A stretch of 63,801 nucleotides of DNA from Chloroflexota bacterium (GTDB taxonomy: Bacteria > Chloroflexota > FW602-bin22 > JACPRP01), in assembly GCA_016210495.1 (NCBI GenBank), contig JACQUC010000037.1:1-63801 (forward strand). Direction: 5' to 3'. Made by a program: the position numbers and the translations under genes. Below are positions 41,452 through 49,798 of this stretch, piece after piece. Under the pieces are notes generated by a model. The model saw only the letters and a program-made list of their open reading frames with translations. It was not told the DNA's origin and did not search any database. The first letter of the stretch is position 1. Every line of letters begins with the position of its first letter.

Positions 41452-42568
41452 CGCAAGCCATTGGTGCCAGCCCAATCGAAGCGAGTCGCCTGGCGATACG
41501 CCAGTTCGCACAGAAATGGCAGCAGCGATCACATTCGCAGTTTGCGATCTTGGCGCGCTCCAATGGGTTAATGAGCGATCTCCTCAACGCCTGATACTTT
41601 GCGCTTCTCCAGATCTCTTCCAGAGGACGCTCCCTCACGTTGCCCAGCGCCGTCGCACAACCGGGGCAAAACATAATCGTTCCGTCGGCCGAGACAGGAA
41701 CGTCAAACCAACCGGCGTAGCACGGGTACACGCGACTCATCGGCCCGTAAAGGTAGTACACCCTGATCTCGTCGATGTTCGTCTCCAAGCCGGCGCGGGC
41801 CGCCCTCGGCGTCAGGTCGTGGAGCCGTTCGACGATCCGCCCCTCTTCGTCTCGGCTCGGCGCCAGACTGCCGATTTCCCCGACGAAGCGGTTCCTCAGC
41901 GGCGTTAGATGGATGCTCTCGGCCCCGAGCTCGATGCCGAGATTCACCATCCTTTCCACCTCGTGAGAGCTACCTGCCAGGACGATGAAGTGTAGATCCA
42001 GTTGCGGGGCGGTCGCGCCGGCGCGTCTCTTCAATTGTTGGAAAAGCTCGAGGGAATGGACGATGTGCCCGAACAGGTCGCGCGACGCGTTAGGGTGGTA
42101 TCGAACGTGGCTTTCTGGCGAGGCGCCTACCAGGCTAACTCTCAGCCGATATAGGCCTGCCTCGATTAGTTCTTCCATCCTTCGTTGCGTCAGCAGGCTG
42201 CCGTTGGTGAAAACCTCCGGTCGAAGACCATAGCTCCTCGCCATGCGGACGATCTGCCCAAGCTCTGGATGCAGAAGGGGTTCACCCTTTCCACTCAATG
42301 TCACCACATCTACGCCGATCCTTGCCGCGCCTTTGAGAACACGTGCGGCGACTGCCGTATCCATCAGGCCCGTTCCGAATCGGTCGACTTCGCCGGCAAG
42401 ACGCGAATGGTACGGGCACATTATGCAATCGAAATTGCACCGGTTGCTAACTTGGATGTTTGCCCTGGCCGGTCCGACGAGCGGACGCACAGGAATCATG
42501 ATGCTCAGAAGGGTCAGTGCCCTCCTTGTCGCATCCCGCGCTTGAGCGGCTATTCTCAGCGACGACAT
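41387..42568 (-). CDS. radical SAM/SPASM protein (tandem paralog 1)
   Basis: The 393-residue protein has CNFDCIMC near residue 48, SGKGEPLLHP, and SPASM-type Cys (YPCYAGWF, FCPGC, CECDRCCHFCANW). Start at 42568, not 42631: GGGGGGAA lies upstream and the N-terminus MSSLRIAA then aligns with MSLLEAAH of the next paralog. The C-terminal tail (ALHYYGRHLPG onward) differs from the paralogs because the gene reads into the fused fragment downstream. Confidence 0.9.
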   Translation of the reverse strand: MSSLRIAAQARDATRRALTLLSIMIPVRPLVGPARANIQVSNRCNFDCIMCPYHSRLAGEVDRFGTGLMDTAVAARVLKGAARIGVDVVTLSGKGEPLLHPELGQIVRMARSYGLRPEVFTNGSLLTQRRMEELIEAGLYRLRVSLVGASPESHVRYHPNASRDLFGHIVHSLELFQQLKRRAGATAPQLDLHFIVLAGSSHEVERMVNLGIELGAESIHLTPLRNRFVGEIGSLAPSRDEEGRIVERLHDLTPRAARAGLETNIDEIRVYYLYGPMSRVYPCYAGWFDVPVSADGTIMFCPGCATALGNVRERPLEEIWRSAKYQALRRSLINPLERAKIANCECDRCCHFCANWRIARRLASIGLAPMACAALHYYGRHLPGSRTDGQPGH

Positions 42569-42631
42569 AGCGACGTTCCCCCCAAATCGCTCGAATACGC
42601 TCGCCGCCGACACTTCACGGCCGCATAGCAC

Positions 42632-43834
42632 TCACTGCGCGTGGCTCCCGGATGCGGCCAAGCCATCGCCCACAACTGTGGTCGAGCCGTTCTCTTGCCT
42701 GGAAATGCCATTTTCCACACCGTTGATCTTTGGCACCAATCCAAAGGTCGCCAGACGCCGTGTAACCTGCCAGTTTACATAAAATAGGCAGCATCGATCG
42801 CAGTCGCATTCCATAATCCTGGGACGAATGTCGGGTTTCCGAGCCAACCGCCTTAGTGCGTTGTACCTGGAGCCCAGCCAGATATCCCTCAGGGATCGCT
42901 CTTTGATGTTGCCCACGCTGGTACGAGACCTCACGCAAAACGTCACGTTGCCGTCGACCTCAATGTTCATCTCCACCCAGCTCGCGTAACACGGGAAGGT
43001 TTGGCTCACGGGGCCGTAACGGTGATAGACGGCCAGTTCTTCCGGGTTGATCTGCAACCCTGACATTGCCACCATCGGCGCCATCTCCTGTAGCCGCTCG
43101 ACGGTCAGCCTCTCCTCGTCCCAACTGGGTGCTAGTGTGCCGACGTTTCCATCTTGGCGGTATCTAAAAGGAGATAGGTAGACGCGATCTGCCCCAAACT
43201 TGATTCCCAGATTCACCATCTCCGCCACTTCCGGATGGCTGTCTTTCGTGGCGATGAAGCGTAGCTCCAGATTCGGCGTCCTAGATCCAGTCTTTCGCTT
43301 CAATCGTTGGAGCAGCGCGAGCGAATCCAGCACGTGCCCGAAGGTTTCCTTAGATGCCTCCGGGTGGATTGCGACGTAGCTGTCGGAGGTTGCGCCAACC
43401 AGGCTAACTACTAGCCACGTCAGTCCGGCGTCGATCAACTCCAGTATCCGCCGCTCAGATAGCATGCTGCCGTTGGTGAACACCCTGGTTTGAATCCCTT
43501 CGCCGGTCGCCAGACGGATGATGCTCGCGAAATCCGGGTGCATCATCGGCTCACCTCTGTGGCCAAAGTTGACGATCTTGGCCCCCAGCTTGCTCACTTC
43601 CTTGAAAACCTGAGCGGCCAGAGCCAAATCCATGAAGTCAGTTCCTGGGCGCGGAACCTTGTCGGCCAGAGGTGAATGGTACGGACACATGAGACAATGG
43701 TAGTTGCATCTGGTGCTTATCTCCACGCTCGCCGAGTGGGGTCCGATCAGGGGACGAACCCCTGCTACAATACCGAGCAGCGTCAAGCCTCTCTTGACCG
43801 CGCTATTTGCGTGTGCTGCTTCTAACAACGACAC
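42632..43834 (-). CDS. radical SAM/SPASM protein (tandem paralog 2)
   Basis: The 400-residue protein has CNYHCLMC near residue 48, FGHRGEPMMHPDF, and SPASM-type Cys (FPCYASWV, TFCVRS, CDCDRCCLFYVNW). GTG start immediately after the stop of paralog 3. The three paralogs share KKR-like LTLLxIxxxVRPLxGP N-termini, so they are products of tandem duplication and likely act on related substrates. Confidence 0.9.
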   Translation of the reverse strand: MSLLEAAHANSAVKRGLTLLGIVAGVRPLIGPHSASVEISTRCNYHCLMCPYHSPLADKVPRPGTDFMDLALAAQVFKEVSKLGAKIVNFGHRGEPMMHPDFASIIRLATGEGIQTRVFTNGSMLSERRILELIDAGLTWLVVSLVGATSDSYVAIHPEASKETFGHVLDSLALLQRLKRKTGSRTPNLELRFIATKDSHPEVAEMVNLGIKFGADRVYLSPFRYRQDGNVGTLAPSWDEERLTVERLQEMAPMVAMSGLQINPEELAVYHRYGPVSQTFPCYASWVEMNIEVDGNVTFCVRSRTSVGNIKERSLRDIWLGSRYNALRRLARKPDIRPRIMECDCDRCCLFYVNWQVTRRLATFGLVPKINGVENGISRQENGSTTVVGDGLAASGSHAQ

Positions 43835-44998
43835 TTAACCGTTACCTCCGGCCAGCATGGATTTGCTCCGCCCATTTCCCGCATCCTTGATCTGTGACGC
43901 AAACCCGAACTTCGAGAGAAAGGCAGTGATTCGCCAGTTCGAGTAGAAGTGGCAGCAGCGGTTGCAGTCGCACTCCCCCAGCCTCGAACGTTCGGAAGCA
44001 TTTCTCGCCACGTTTCTTAAGATCTCATACTCCGGGTCCAGCCAGATCTCCTTCAGCGAGCACTCGTTCACGTTGCCCAGGGGCCTGTGACACCTCACGC
44101 AAAACTCGACTGTGCCGTCGACCAGTACACGTGTGTCAAACCATGCCGCGTAGCAGGGGAACTCATGACTCGTGGCGCCGAACTTGTGGAAGACAATCAA
44201 CTCGTCCACGTTTGTCTTCAAGCCAAGCCTTGCCACTCTCGGCGTTAGATGCCTTAGCCTTTCGACGGCGAGATTCTCCTCGTCATAGCTTAAGGCCAGA
44301 GAGCCGATCTCTCCGCTGGAACGGTTTCTTAACGGCATAAGCCCCAGTCTATCTGCCCCAACCTGAATCCCCAGGTCCACCATCTTCTCCACGTCCAGGT
44401 GGCTACCACTCATCGCTATGAAGCGAAGGTCTAGCATTGGCTGGCGCACTCCCGCTCGCTCTTTCAATCGCTTCAATAGCGAAAGCGATTCGACCACGCT
44501 TTGAAACCTGTCGGATGTCGTTCCGGGATGATACCTTGCATAGCCTTCCGGACTGGCGCCAACTAGACTCACGCCCAGCGTGGTGAGCCTCGCGTCGATC
44601 AGCTCCTCTATTCGACTTTCAGTCAGCAAACTGCCGTTGGTGAAAACCTCTGTCTGTAAGTTGCAGGATCTCGCGCGGCGCACTATGTGGGCGAAATCTG
44701 GGTGCAGCAGAGGTTCTCCTCTTCCGCTGAACGACACGATCTTCGCCCCCATCTGCGCCGCGCTCACGAAAACGCGGCCCGCGAGGTCCACATCTATGAA
44801 GTCCGTTTTGGCTCGCTCGCCCTTGTCGACCAAAGGCGAGTAGTGCGGGCACATCAGACACCTGAAATTGCACCTGGTGCTCGCTTCGACGGTCACTCTG
44901 GCCGGACCGACAAGTGGCCGCACTGGAGCCACGATACTGAGCAGCGTGAGAGCCTTCCGCAACGGCTCTCTCACGAAGGCAATCTCCCTGTACGCCAT
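43835..44998 (-). CDS. radical SAM/SPASM protein (tandem paralog 3)
   Basis: The 387-residue protein has CNFRCLMC near residue 42, SGRGEPLLHPDF, and SPASM-type Cys (FPCYAAWF, EFCVRC, CDCNRCCHFYSNW). ATG at 44998 follows GGAGGCTCA; the longer frame to 45055 would overlap the upstream glycosyltransferase and lacks a ribosome site. First of the tandem radical SAM block. Confidence 0.9.
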   Translation of the reverse strand: MAYREIAFVREPLRKALTLLSIVAPVRPLVGPARVTVEASTRCNFRCLMCPHYSPLVDKGERAKTDFIDVDLAGRVFVSAAQMGAKIVSFSGRGEPLLHPDFAHIVRRARSCNLQTEVFTNGSLLTESRIEELIDARLTTLGVSLVGASPEGYARYHPGTTSDRFQSVVESLSLLKRLKERAGVRQPMLDLRFIAMSGSHLDVEKMVDLGIQVGADRLGLMPLRNRSSGEIGSLALSYDEENLAVERLRHLTPRVARLGLKTNVDELIVFHKFGATSHEFPCYAAWFDTRVLVDGTVEFCVRCHRPLGNVNECSLKEIWLDPEYEILRNVARNASERSRLGECDCNRCCHFYSNWRITAFLSKFGFASQIKDAGNGRSKSMLAGGNG

Positions 44999-45020
44999 TG
45001 AGCCTCCATCAATCGTGCTC

Positions 45021-45917
45021 TCAGTTGATCTTGCGCCAGCTTTCTCCGGCGCCAAACGCGTAACCCATAAACTCGCCCGCCGCCGACCCGATCACGAAAG
45101 GCAACAGGAACGGGAGGGATCGAGCCAGCTTGCCACGATTCCTTCCCTTCCTCCAAACGTCGCCCAAAGTCCGCCAGAGCACGATGACAGGTAGGCTGGG
45201 AGACAAAGCCGTGTAGAGCAGCCTCTTCCAAAGTCGCGCCCGTCTGACACGAAATCCGGCAAAGCATCTGGAGAAATGGTACCGATGGACCAGAAAGCTA
45301 AGCGGCGCCTCCTGCTTGTTGTGGTACACGATTTGGGACGGATCGGAAACGACGTTGCCAGCGCCGCCGTTGCTGCCGAGTTGGACATTGATCAAGTTGT
45401 CCCACAACCCGATTCCGCCGAAATCGGTCTTCGCCAGCGCTTCGCGCTTGTATGAGGCATTGCTACCCGGAATATCGGCCACCGGCCCTCCCCTGACCGG
45501 TGGCATAAATCGGTAGTACTCACAGAAGTAGATAGCCCAGTATGCTGCCCTGTTCTCAGCCGAGTTCTCCACCGCTCCACCTGCGGCCACGCACGGCGAC
45601 CGATGATTCTCGACCACGCGCGCGAGCCAGTCCTCGCGGGGAACACAATGGTCTTCCGTCAACGCCACAATGTCACCCTTTGCTGCGTTGACACCCCGCG
45701 CTCTCATCAGGGCACGTGACCCGGGATACGGAATCGCCAGGAGCTTGACGCGCGGAAACTCCCTATGGACAAGCTCTCGGCTGCCGTCATTAGAGCTATC
45801 GACGACGATTATCTCTACGCCATCCTTCGCTGTCTGGCGTTCCAGCGCAACAAGACAATCCTTGAGAGTCCCTGCCGAATTCAGTGATGTGACTACTACC
45901 GAAACCACTGGGCGCAA
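45021..45917 (-). CDS. family 2 glycosyltransferase with C-terminal membrane segments
   Basis: The 298-residue protein has VSVVVTSLNS, IIVVDSSNDGS, IVALTEDHC as the DxD-equivalent region and two hydrophobic segments near the C-terminus. Start at TTG 45917 with GAGGAGGGGAG upstream; a longer frame would run into the flavoprotein gene. It resembles the 38732-39619 enzyme in domain order. Confidence 0.85.
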   Translation of the reverse strand: MRPVVSVVVTSLNSAGTLKDCLVALERQTAKDGVEIIVVDSSNDGSRELVHREFPRVKLLAIPYPGSRALMRARGVNAAKGDIVALTEDHCVPREDWLARVVENHRSPCVAAGGAVENSAENRAAYWAIYFCEYYRFMPPVRGGPVADIPGSNASYKREALAKTDFGGIGLWDNLINVQLGSNGGAGNVVSDPSQIVYHNKQEAPLSFLVHRYHFSRCFAGFRVRRARLWKRLLYTALSPSLPVIVLWRTLGDVWRKGRNRGKLARSLPFLLPFVIGSAAGEFMGYAFGAGESWRKIN

Positions 45918-45927
45918 TCTCCCCTCC

Positions 45928-47364
45928 TCACCCGGCAACCATTCTTGCTTCCAGATACTCTCTTTCTCGATTGACTGCCTCGATATCGAGTTCCTCTCCC
46001 AGGATGTTCCGCGCGGCGAGCATTCCGGTCTCAATCGAATGATCCATATTGTTGTATCGGAAGGTCCCCGACCGGCCGACGATCTGGAGGTTTCTGAGCG
46101 ACGTCAGGTAGCCCTTGATCTTCTCTAGTGCCCTGTCGTAGCCGATTAAGTACGTGGGATAAGCCTGTCGAGATCGAACGACGAAGGCGCCTAGCACGTC
46201 CCGCCTCGAAATAAAGCCCAGGCTGTTCGAGAGTTGATCGACGGTCATCTCGCAAAGCACGTCGTCGCTCGCGGACCAGATCTCATCACCCACCGAACAA
46301 AAGCATTCAGCTACCAGAGATGTCTTTCCAGAAGGAGCCATATGGGGACTCCAGTTAGTTGGTTCGTGCAAACGGCCAAACACGATATCTGGATCGTGCA
46401 TATAGATCCACGTATCGTTTGTGACGCTTTCGCGGTCCAGCATCACGTTCACTGTAATGAGATCGCGATATGACAGTCGCGTTGCGGCCTCGAGCACGTC
46501 GAGCGGGGCCGGCGGGCATAGGAGTCCTACCAGGTCCGTGATGGGGATCGACGAGATGATGTGCGAGCCCTCCACTTCGTGAAGCCCGCCTTTCCACTCG
46601 TACACCACGCTCTCCACGATCCCCTGGCGGTGGAATACGGCGCACACCCCGGCATCAAGCAGCACCTCCCCACCATCGACCTTGATGGAATCACCCATAA
46701 CCTCGCCTATCTGCCCGATGCCCAGACGGGGGTATTTGAACCTGTCGGCCAGGGTTTCCCTCCGGCCATTTCGTCCCGTTATCGTCGATTTGGCAATGGA
46801 CGAGAGAGTTAACCCTCGGCTTCGCTGTGCAACCCAGTCGCCGGAAAGCTCGTCGCACGTGTGCCCCCACACCTTTCGGGAATACTGCTCGAAAAACGTC
46901 TCGTACAGCGTCCTACCAAACTGCTCCACGTACGCGTCACGCATCGAAGGGGTTCCCGCTGTTCCGTCGCGTCTGCCACGTAGCGCTCGCGATACCAGAT
47001 AATCCAGTCCGGCGCGAGCTACCATCCACGGCTTCACCCCTCTGAGGACGCTGCTGAAGCTGATCGGATATTCGATGTACTTCCCGTCGAAGTAGATGTG
47101 GCTCAAGCGCCGGATGTCGATCAGTTCCCCACCCAACAGATCGTGCAGGAAGAGATTCAGTTCGTCCTTCTTCGTGAACCAGCGGTGTCCGCCTATGTCA
47201 AAGCGGAAGCCCCTGTGCACGATTGTTCGGGATAGCCCTCCCAAGCCATCCGCTCTTTCGAGCACAGCCACCTGCTTCCCCGACCGCGCAAGCGTATGGG
47301 CAGCAGCCAGACCCGCGAGACCGCCTCCCATCACCACTGCAGCTTTCCCAGCGACGCGGCTCAC
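45928..47364 (-). CDS. FAD-dependent oxidoreductase, UDP-galactopyranose-mutase/protoporphyrinogen-oxidase-like
   Basis: The 478-residue protein opens with a Rossmann FAD motif (VVMGGGLAGLAAAHTLARSG) and ADGLGGLSRT, and ends with LQIVGRSGTFRYNNMDHSIETG, where FAD is bound. The DIGGHRWFTK and YxxKVWG features are those of a group of UDP-galactopyranose-mutase-like flavoproteins in glycan loci. It probably alters a sugar nucleotide or a glycan intermediate. GTG start overlaps the upstream glycosyltransferase stop by four bases. Confidence 0.85.
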   Translation of the reverse strand: MSRVAGKAAVVMGGGLAGLAAAHTLARSGKQVAVLERADGLGGLSRTIVHRGFRFDIGGHRWFTKKDELNLFLHDLLGGELIDIRRLSHIYFDGKYIEYPISFSSVLRGVKPWMVARAGLDYLVSRALRGRRDGTAGTPSMRDAYVEQFGRTLYETFFEQYSRKVWGHTCDELSGDWVAQRSRGLTLSSIAKSTITGRNGRRETLADRFKYPRLGIGQIGEVMGDSIKVDGGEVLLDAGVCAVFHRQGIVESVVYEWKGGLHEVEGSHIISSIPITDLVGLLCPPAPLDVLEAATRLSYRDLITVNVMLDRESVTNDTWIYMHDPDIVFGRLHEPTNWSPHMAPSGKTSLVAECFCSVGDEIWSASDDVLCEMTVDQLSNSLGFISRRDVLGAFVVRSRQAYPTYLIGYDRALEKIKGYLTSLRNLQIVGRSGTFRYNNMDHSIETGMLAARNILGEELDIEAVNREREYLEARMVAG

Positions 47365-48623
47365 TCGATCTCTCCTGAATGTGCTCTCACATGAGGTTCT
47401 CTATCGACTCTCCGCCAGCACCTCGGCCGTTTCACCAGGGCGTCGAGCGTGCCTTTCAGAGCCGCAAGAATGTCAATCAGGAAGAACGCTGGCACAAGTG
47501 GTAACCGCCGGTGCCTCGCGAGTGGCTCGTGGCAGACGAGCAGAGCCGACACGATTGTCAACAGCGGGCTGAGGAGCGATGCCGCAAGCACCCATCTTGG
47601 GAAATCGAGTACGCTCCTGTGTCTGGCATCGATGGCTGCTAGGGCCAGCCCCGCTATCAAAAGGACTCGATCGATGTATCCGGCGGCAAATGTGCACAGC
47701 TCGATCCGCAGCCGTAGCGGCAGGTGTCTGCTAAACAAGACTTCGCTCCAATGGCTGGCAAGTACTTCGTTGAACCCCCTCGCCCATCTGCTGTGCTGAT
47801 GGAAGTAGCTCGACACGGTCCTGGGCATGGCCAGGTGTGATACTGCCTCTGGCTCGAAACGTATGCTGTAGCCGTGAGCGTACAGCGCTAGCACTAGGTC
47901 GCCGTCTTCCATAAGCGCTCCATCCTTGAAGCCTCCAACTGTCACCAGCGCCGACCGGCGGCAGGAGAAATTGCTGCCAAACAGCCCCGGCGCCAGAGAC
48001 AGTGCATCTTTGGCCCGCACGGTGACACTCTGGTGGACGAGTTGCTCCAGGTAGGAGTAATACGAAGCGAGGCTGGAGCAGTTTGTCGAGGGAAACGGCG
48101 CACCGCCGACTGCCCCAACCCGTGTATCGGTGAAGTGGCGTACGGCGGCGCGCACACACCGCGGACTCGGCACGGAGTCTGCGTCCAGCACGTAGATGAT
48201 TTCGCCCAGGCCGTGCATGCGTATTGCCTCGTTCAGTGCGCCAGCCTTTCCCAAACCGCTTGCTTTGCGCACGCGATGGTACCGAAAGTTTGGGTGAGCT
48301 TTGGCGTATGAACGCATAATGTCCGGCGTTTCATCACACGAGCCGTCGTCAACCATGACGACTTCCAGCAGGTTCCGGGGGTAGTCCAGCCTGCTGATCC
48401 CGGCGAGCGTGTTCTCGATCAATCGCTCTTCATCCCGCGCGGCAACCAGTAGCGTGACCTTCGGCAAAGCTTGCGCGACCACAATCACTGGTCGCCTAAA
48501 GAATGCACAGAGCAGTGCTGTCACGCTGAAAACTAGCCGCCGCAAGCTGAACAGGATCAGCCCTGCGACGACGAGATACTTGACCGCCGTGACCAACGCC
48601 CTGAGAGGCATCTTGAGCTGCAC
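47361..48623 (-). CDS. membrane-bound processive-type family 2 glycosyltransferase
   Basis: The 420-residue protein has an N-terminal membrane segment, VTLLVAARDEE, VDDGSCDETP, VLDADSVPS and the QHSRWARGF motif of cellulose-synthase-like enzymes, then three or four C-terminal membrane helices. Such enzymes polymerise and may extrude a chain. GTG 48623 directly follows the previous stop (TAGGTG); ATG 48611 is an alternative. Confidence 0.9.
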   Translation of the reverse strand: MQLKMPLRALVTAVKYLVVAGLILFSLRRLVFSVTALLCAFFRRPVIVVAQALPKVTLLVAARDEERLIENTLAGISRLDYPRNLLEVVMVDDGSCDETPDIMRSYAKAHPNFRYHRVRKASGLGKAGALNEAIRMHGLGEIIYVLDADSVPSPRCVRAAVRHFTDTRVGAVGGAPFPSTNCSSLASYYSYLEQLVHQSVTVRAKDALSLAPGLFGSNFSCRRSALVTVGGFKDGALMEDGDLVLALYAHGYSIRFEPEAVSHLAMPRTVSSYFHQHSRWARGFNEVLASHWSEVLFSRHLPLRLRIELCTFAAGYIDRVLLIAGLALAAIDARHRSVLDFPRWVLAASLLSPLLTIVSALLVCHEPLARHRRLPLVPAFFLIDILAALKGTLDALVKRPRCWRRVDREPHVRAHSGEIE

Positions 48624-49730
48624 CTACTTCTCACCTTGCGAGGACGCCACTGCTCCAGCTTCCCGCCCCACCCCCAAGCTCTCTCTCTGTAGCGAGGGTA
48701 GCCCGCGTACTCCCGGCCTTCGTTCAATCAGCATAAAGAGCACCCCTAGCACCATCCCGATCACACAGTACACGTAGTACAGCAAGGTCATCGCCATTCC
48801 CTCAAGCAGGAAGATGCTGCCGTTTCGCTTCCGAAAAAGCCCGAATAACTGTCTGTTAAGGTAGGCAAATAAGGCTAGCAATAGGGGCAGCGCCGCCAAG
48901 TACGGCGGCGACGCCACGCTTAGAATCAGGAACATCAAGAGCCCGAACGCTGTGCCGGTGCTAAGAAGATTCTCCCAGCGTGTGTTCAGGTCGTTACGCC
49001 AGATGCGCTGTTGGATCATCAGCTTTGTCCACGGGACAGCTCGATGCATAACGTCCGATCGTAGCAGTCCCACAAACGTGTAGTGCTTGGCGTGTATTAC
49101 CTGCGCGTCCCTGGCGACACGTATCTTGTGCCCGGCGCGCACAAGACGGTAACCGAGCGCAATGTCTTCCACGTCAGCGCCGTCCGTGTCGGCGGGATCG
49201 AATCCTCCAACCCCAAAGAAGGCACCATCCTCGATTGCCCCACATCCGGCCCAGAACGTGGTCGCATCTTCGCACGCCGTCTGATGCGTGAAGTGGTGTA
49301 CCAGATTCTTGTACCTCGAAAAGAAATTGCTCGACCTTGTCTCGGCGGTGTAAGAGCCGAAGACGGCGCTGCTCGCGGGCTGCTCTCTAAGCTGTGTTAT
49401 CAGCTTGCCAATCGTATCGTGCTGGACAAACACATCGCAGTCCGTGAAGAACAGAACTTCACCTTGGCTCTTACGTGCCCCGACGTTCCTCGCCTCCGCC
49501 GCGCCCCCTCGCCGCTCGCTTCTTACCAAATGGCAGGGGAATTCCCCGGCGATGGCCGTCGACCGATCAGTCGATCTGTCATCTACTACTATCACCTCGA
49601 AGCGAGGATAGTCGGACTGGAAGACCGCGCGCAGGCATTCCTCCAGGGTTTGCTCCCCATTGTGGACCGGTATAATTACCGACACCAAAGGAAGCGCGTG
49701 GATAGGTGGCTTGCTGCTATCTGTGTGCAC
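48624..49730 (-). CDS. family 2 glycosyltransferase with C-terminal membrane helices
   Basis: The 368-residue protein has VSVIIPVHNGE, VVDDRSTDRST, VLFFTDCDVFV and a hydrophobic C-terminal third with about three membrane helices. It heads the co-directional run of glycosyltransferase and radical SAM genes that ends at 38732. GTG start. Confidence 0.9.
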   Translation of the reverse strand: MHTDSSKPPIHALPLVSVIIPVHNGEQTLEECLRAVFQSDYPRFEVIVVDDRSTDRSTAIAGEFPCHLVRSERRGGAAEARNVGARKSQGEVLFFTDCDVFVQHDTIGKLITQLREQPASSAVFGSYTAETRSSNFFSRYKNLVHHFTHQTACEDATTFWAGCGAIEDGAFFGVGGFDPADTDGADVEDIALGYRLVRAGHKIRVARDAQVIHAKHYTFVGLLRSDVMHRAVPWTKLMIQQRIWRNDLNTRWENLLSTGTAFGLLMFLILSVASPPYLAALPLLLALFAYLNRQLFGLFRKRNGSIFLLEGMAMTLLYYVYCVIGMVLGVLFMLIERRPGVRGLPSLQRESLGVGREAGAVASSQGEK

Positions 49731-49798
49731 GCTCTACAAATTACTTCTGGCTGCTAAAAAAGACTTGAAAAACTATCAACCGTGCCCTAACGAAACTG

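Noticed and set aside
40891..41532. Annotating the 213-residue frame as an intact radical SAM protein
   Set aside because: The CxxxCxxC motif and the entire N-terminal half are missing, and the first 27 residues are out-of-frame sequence of the neighbouring gene.
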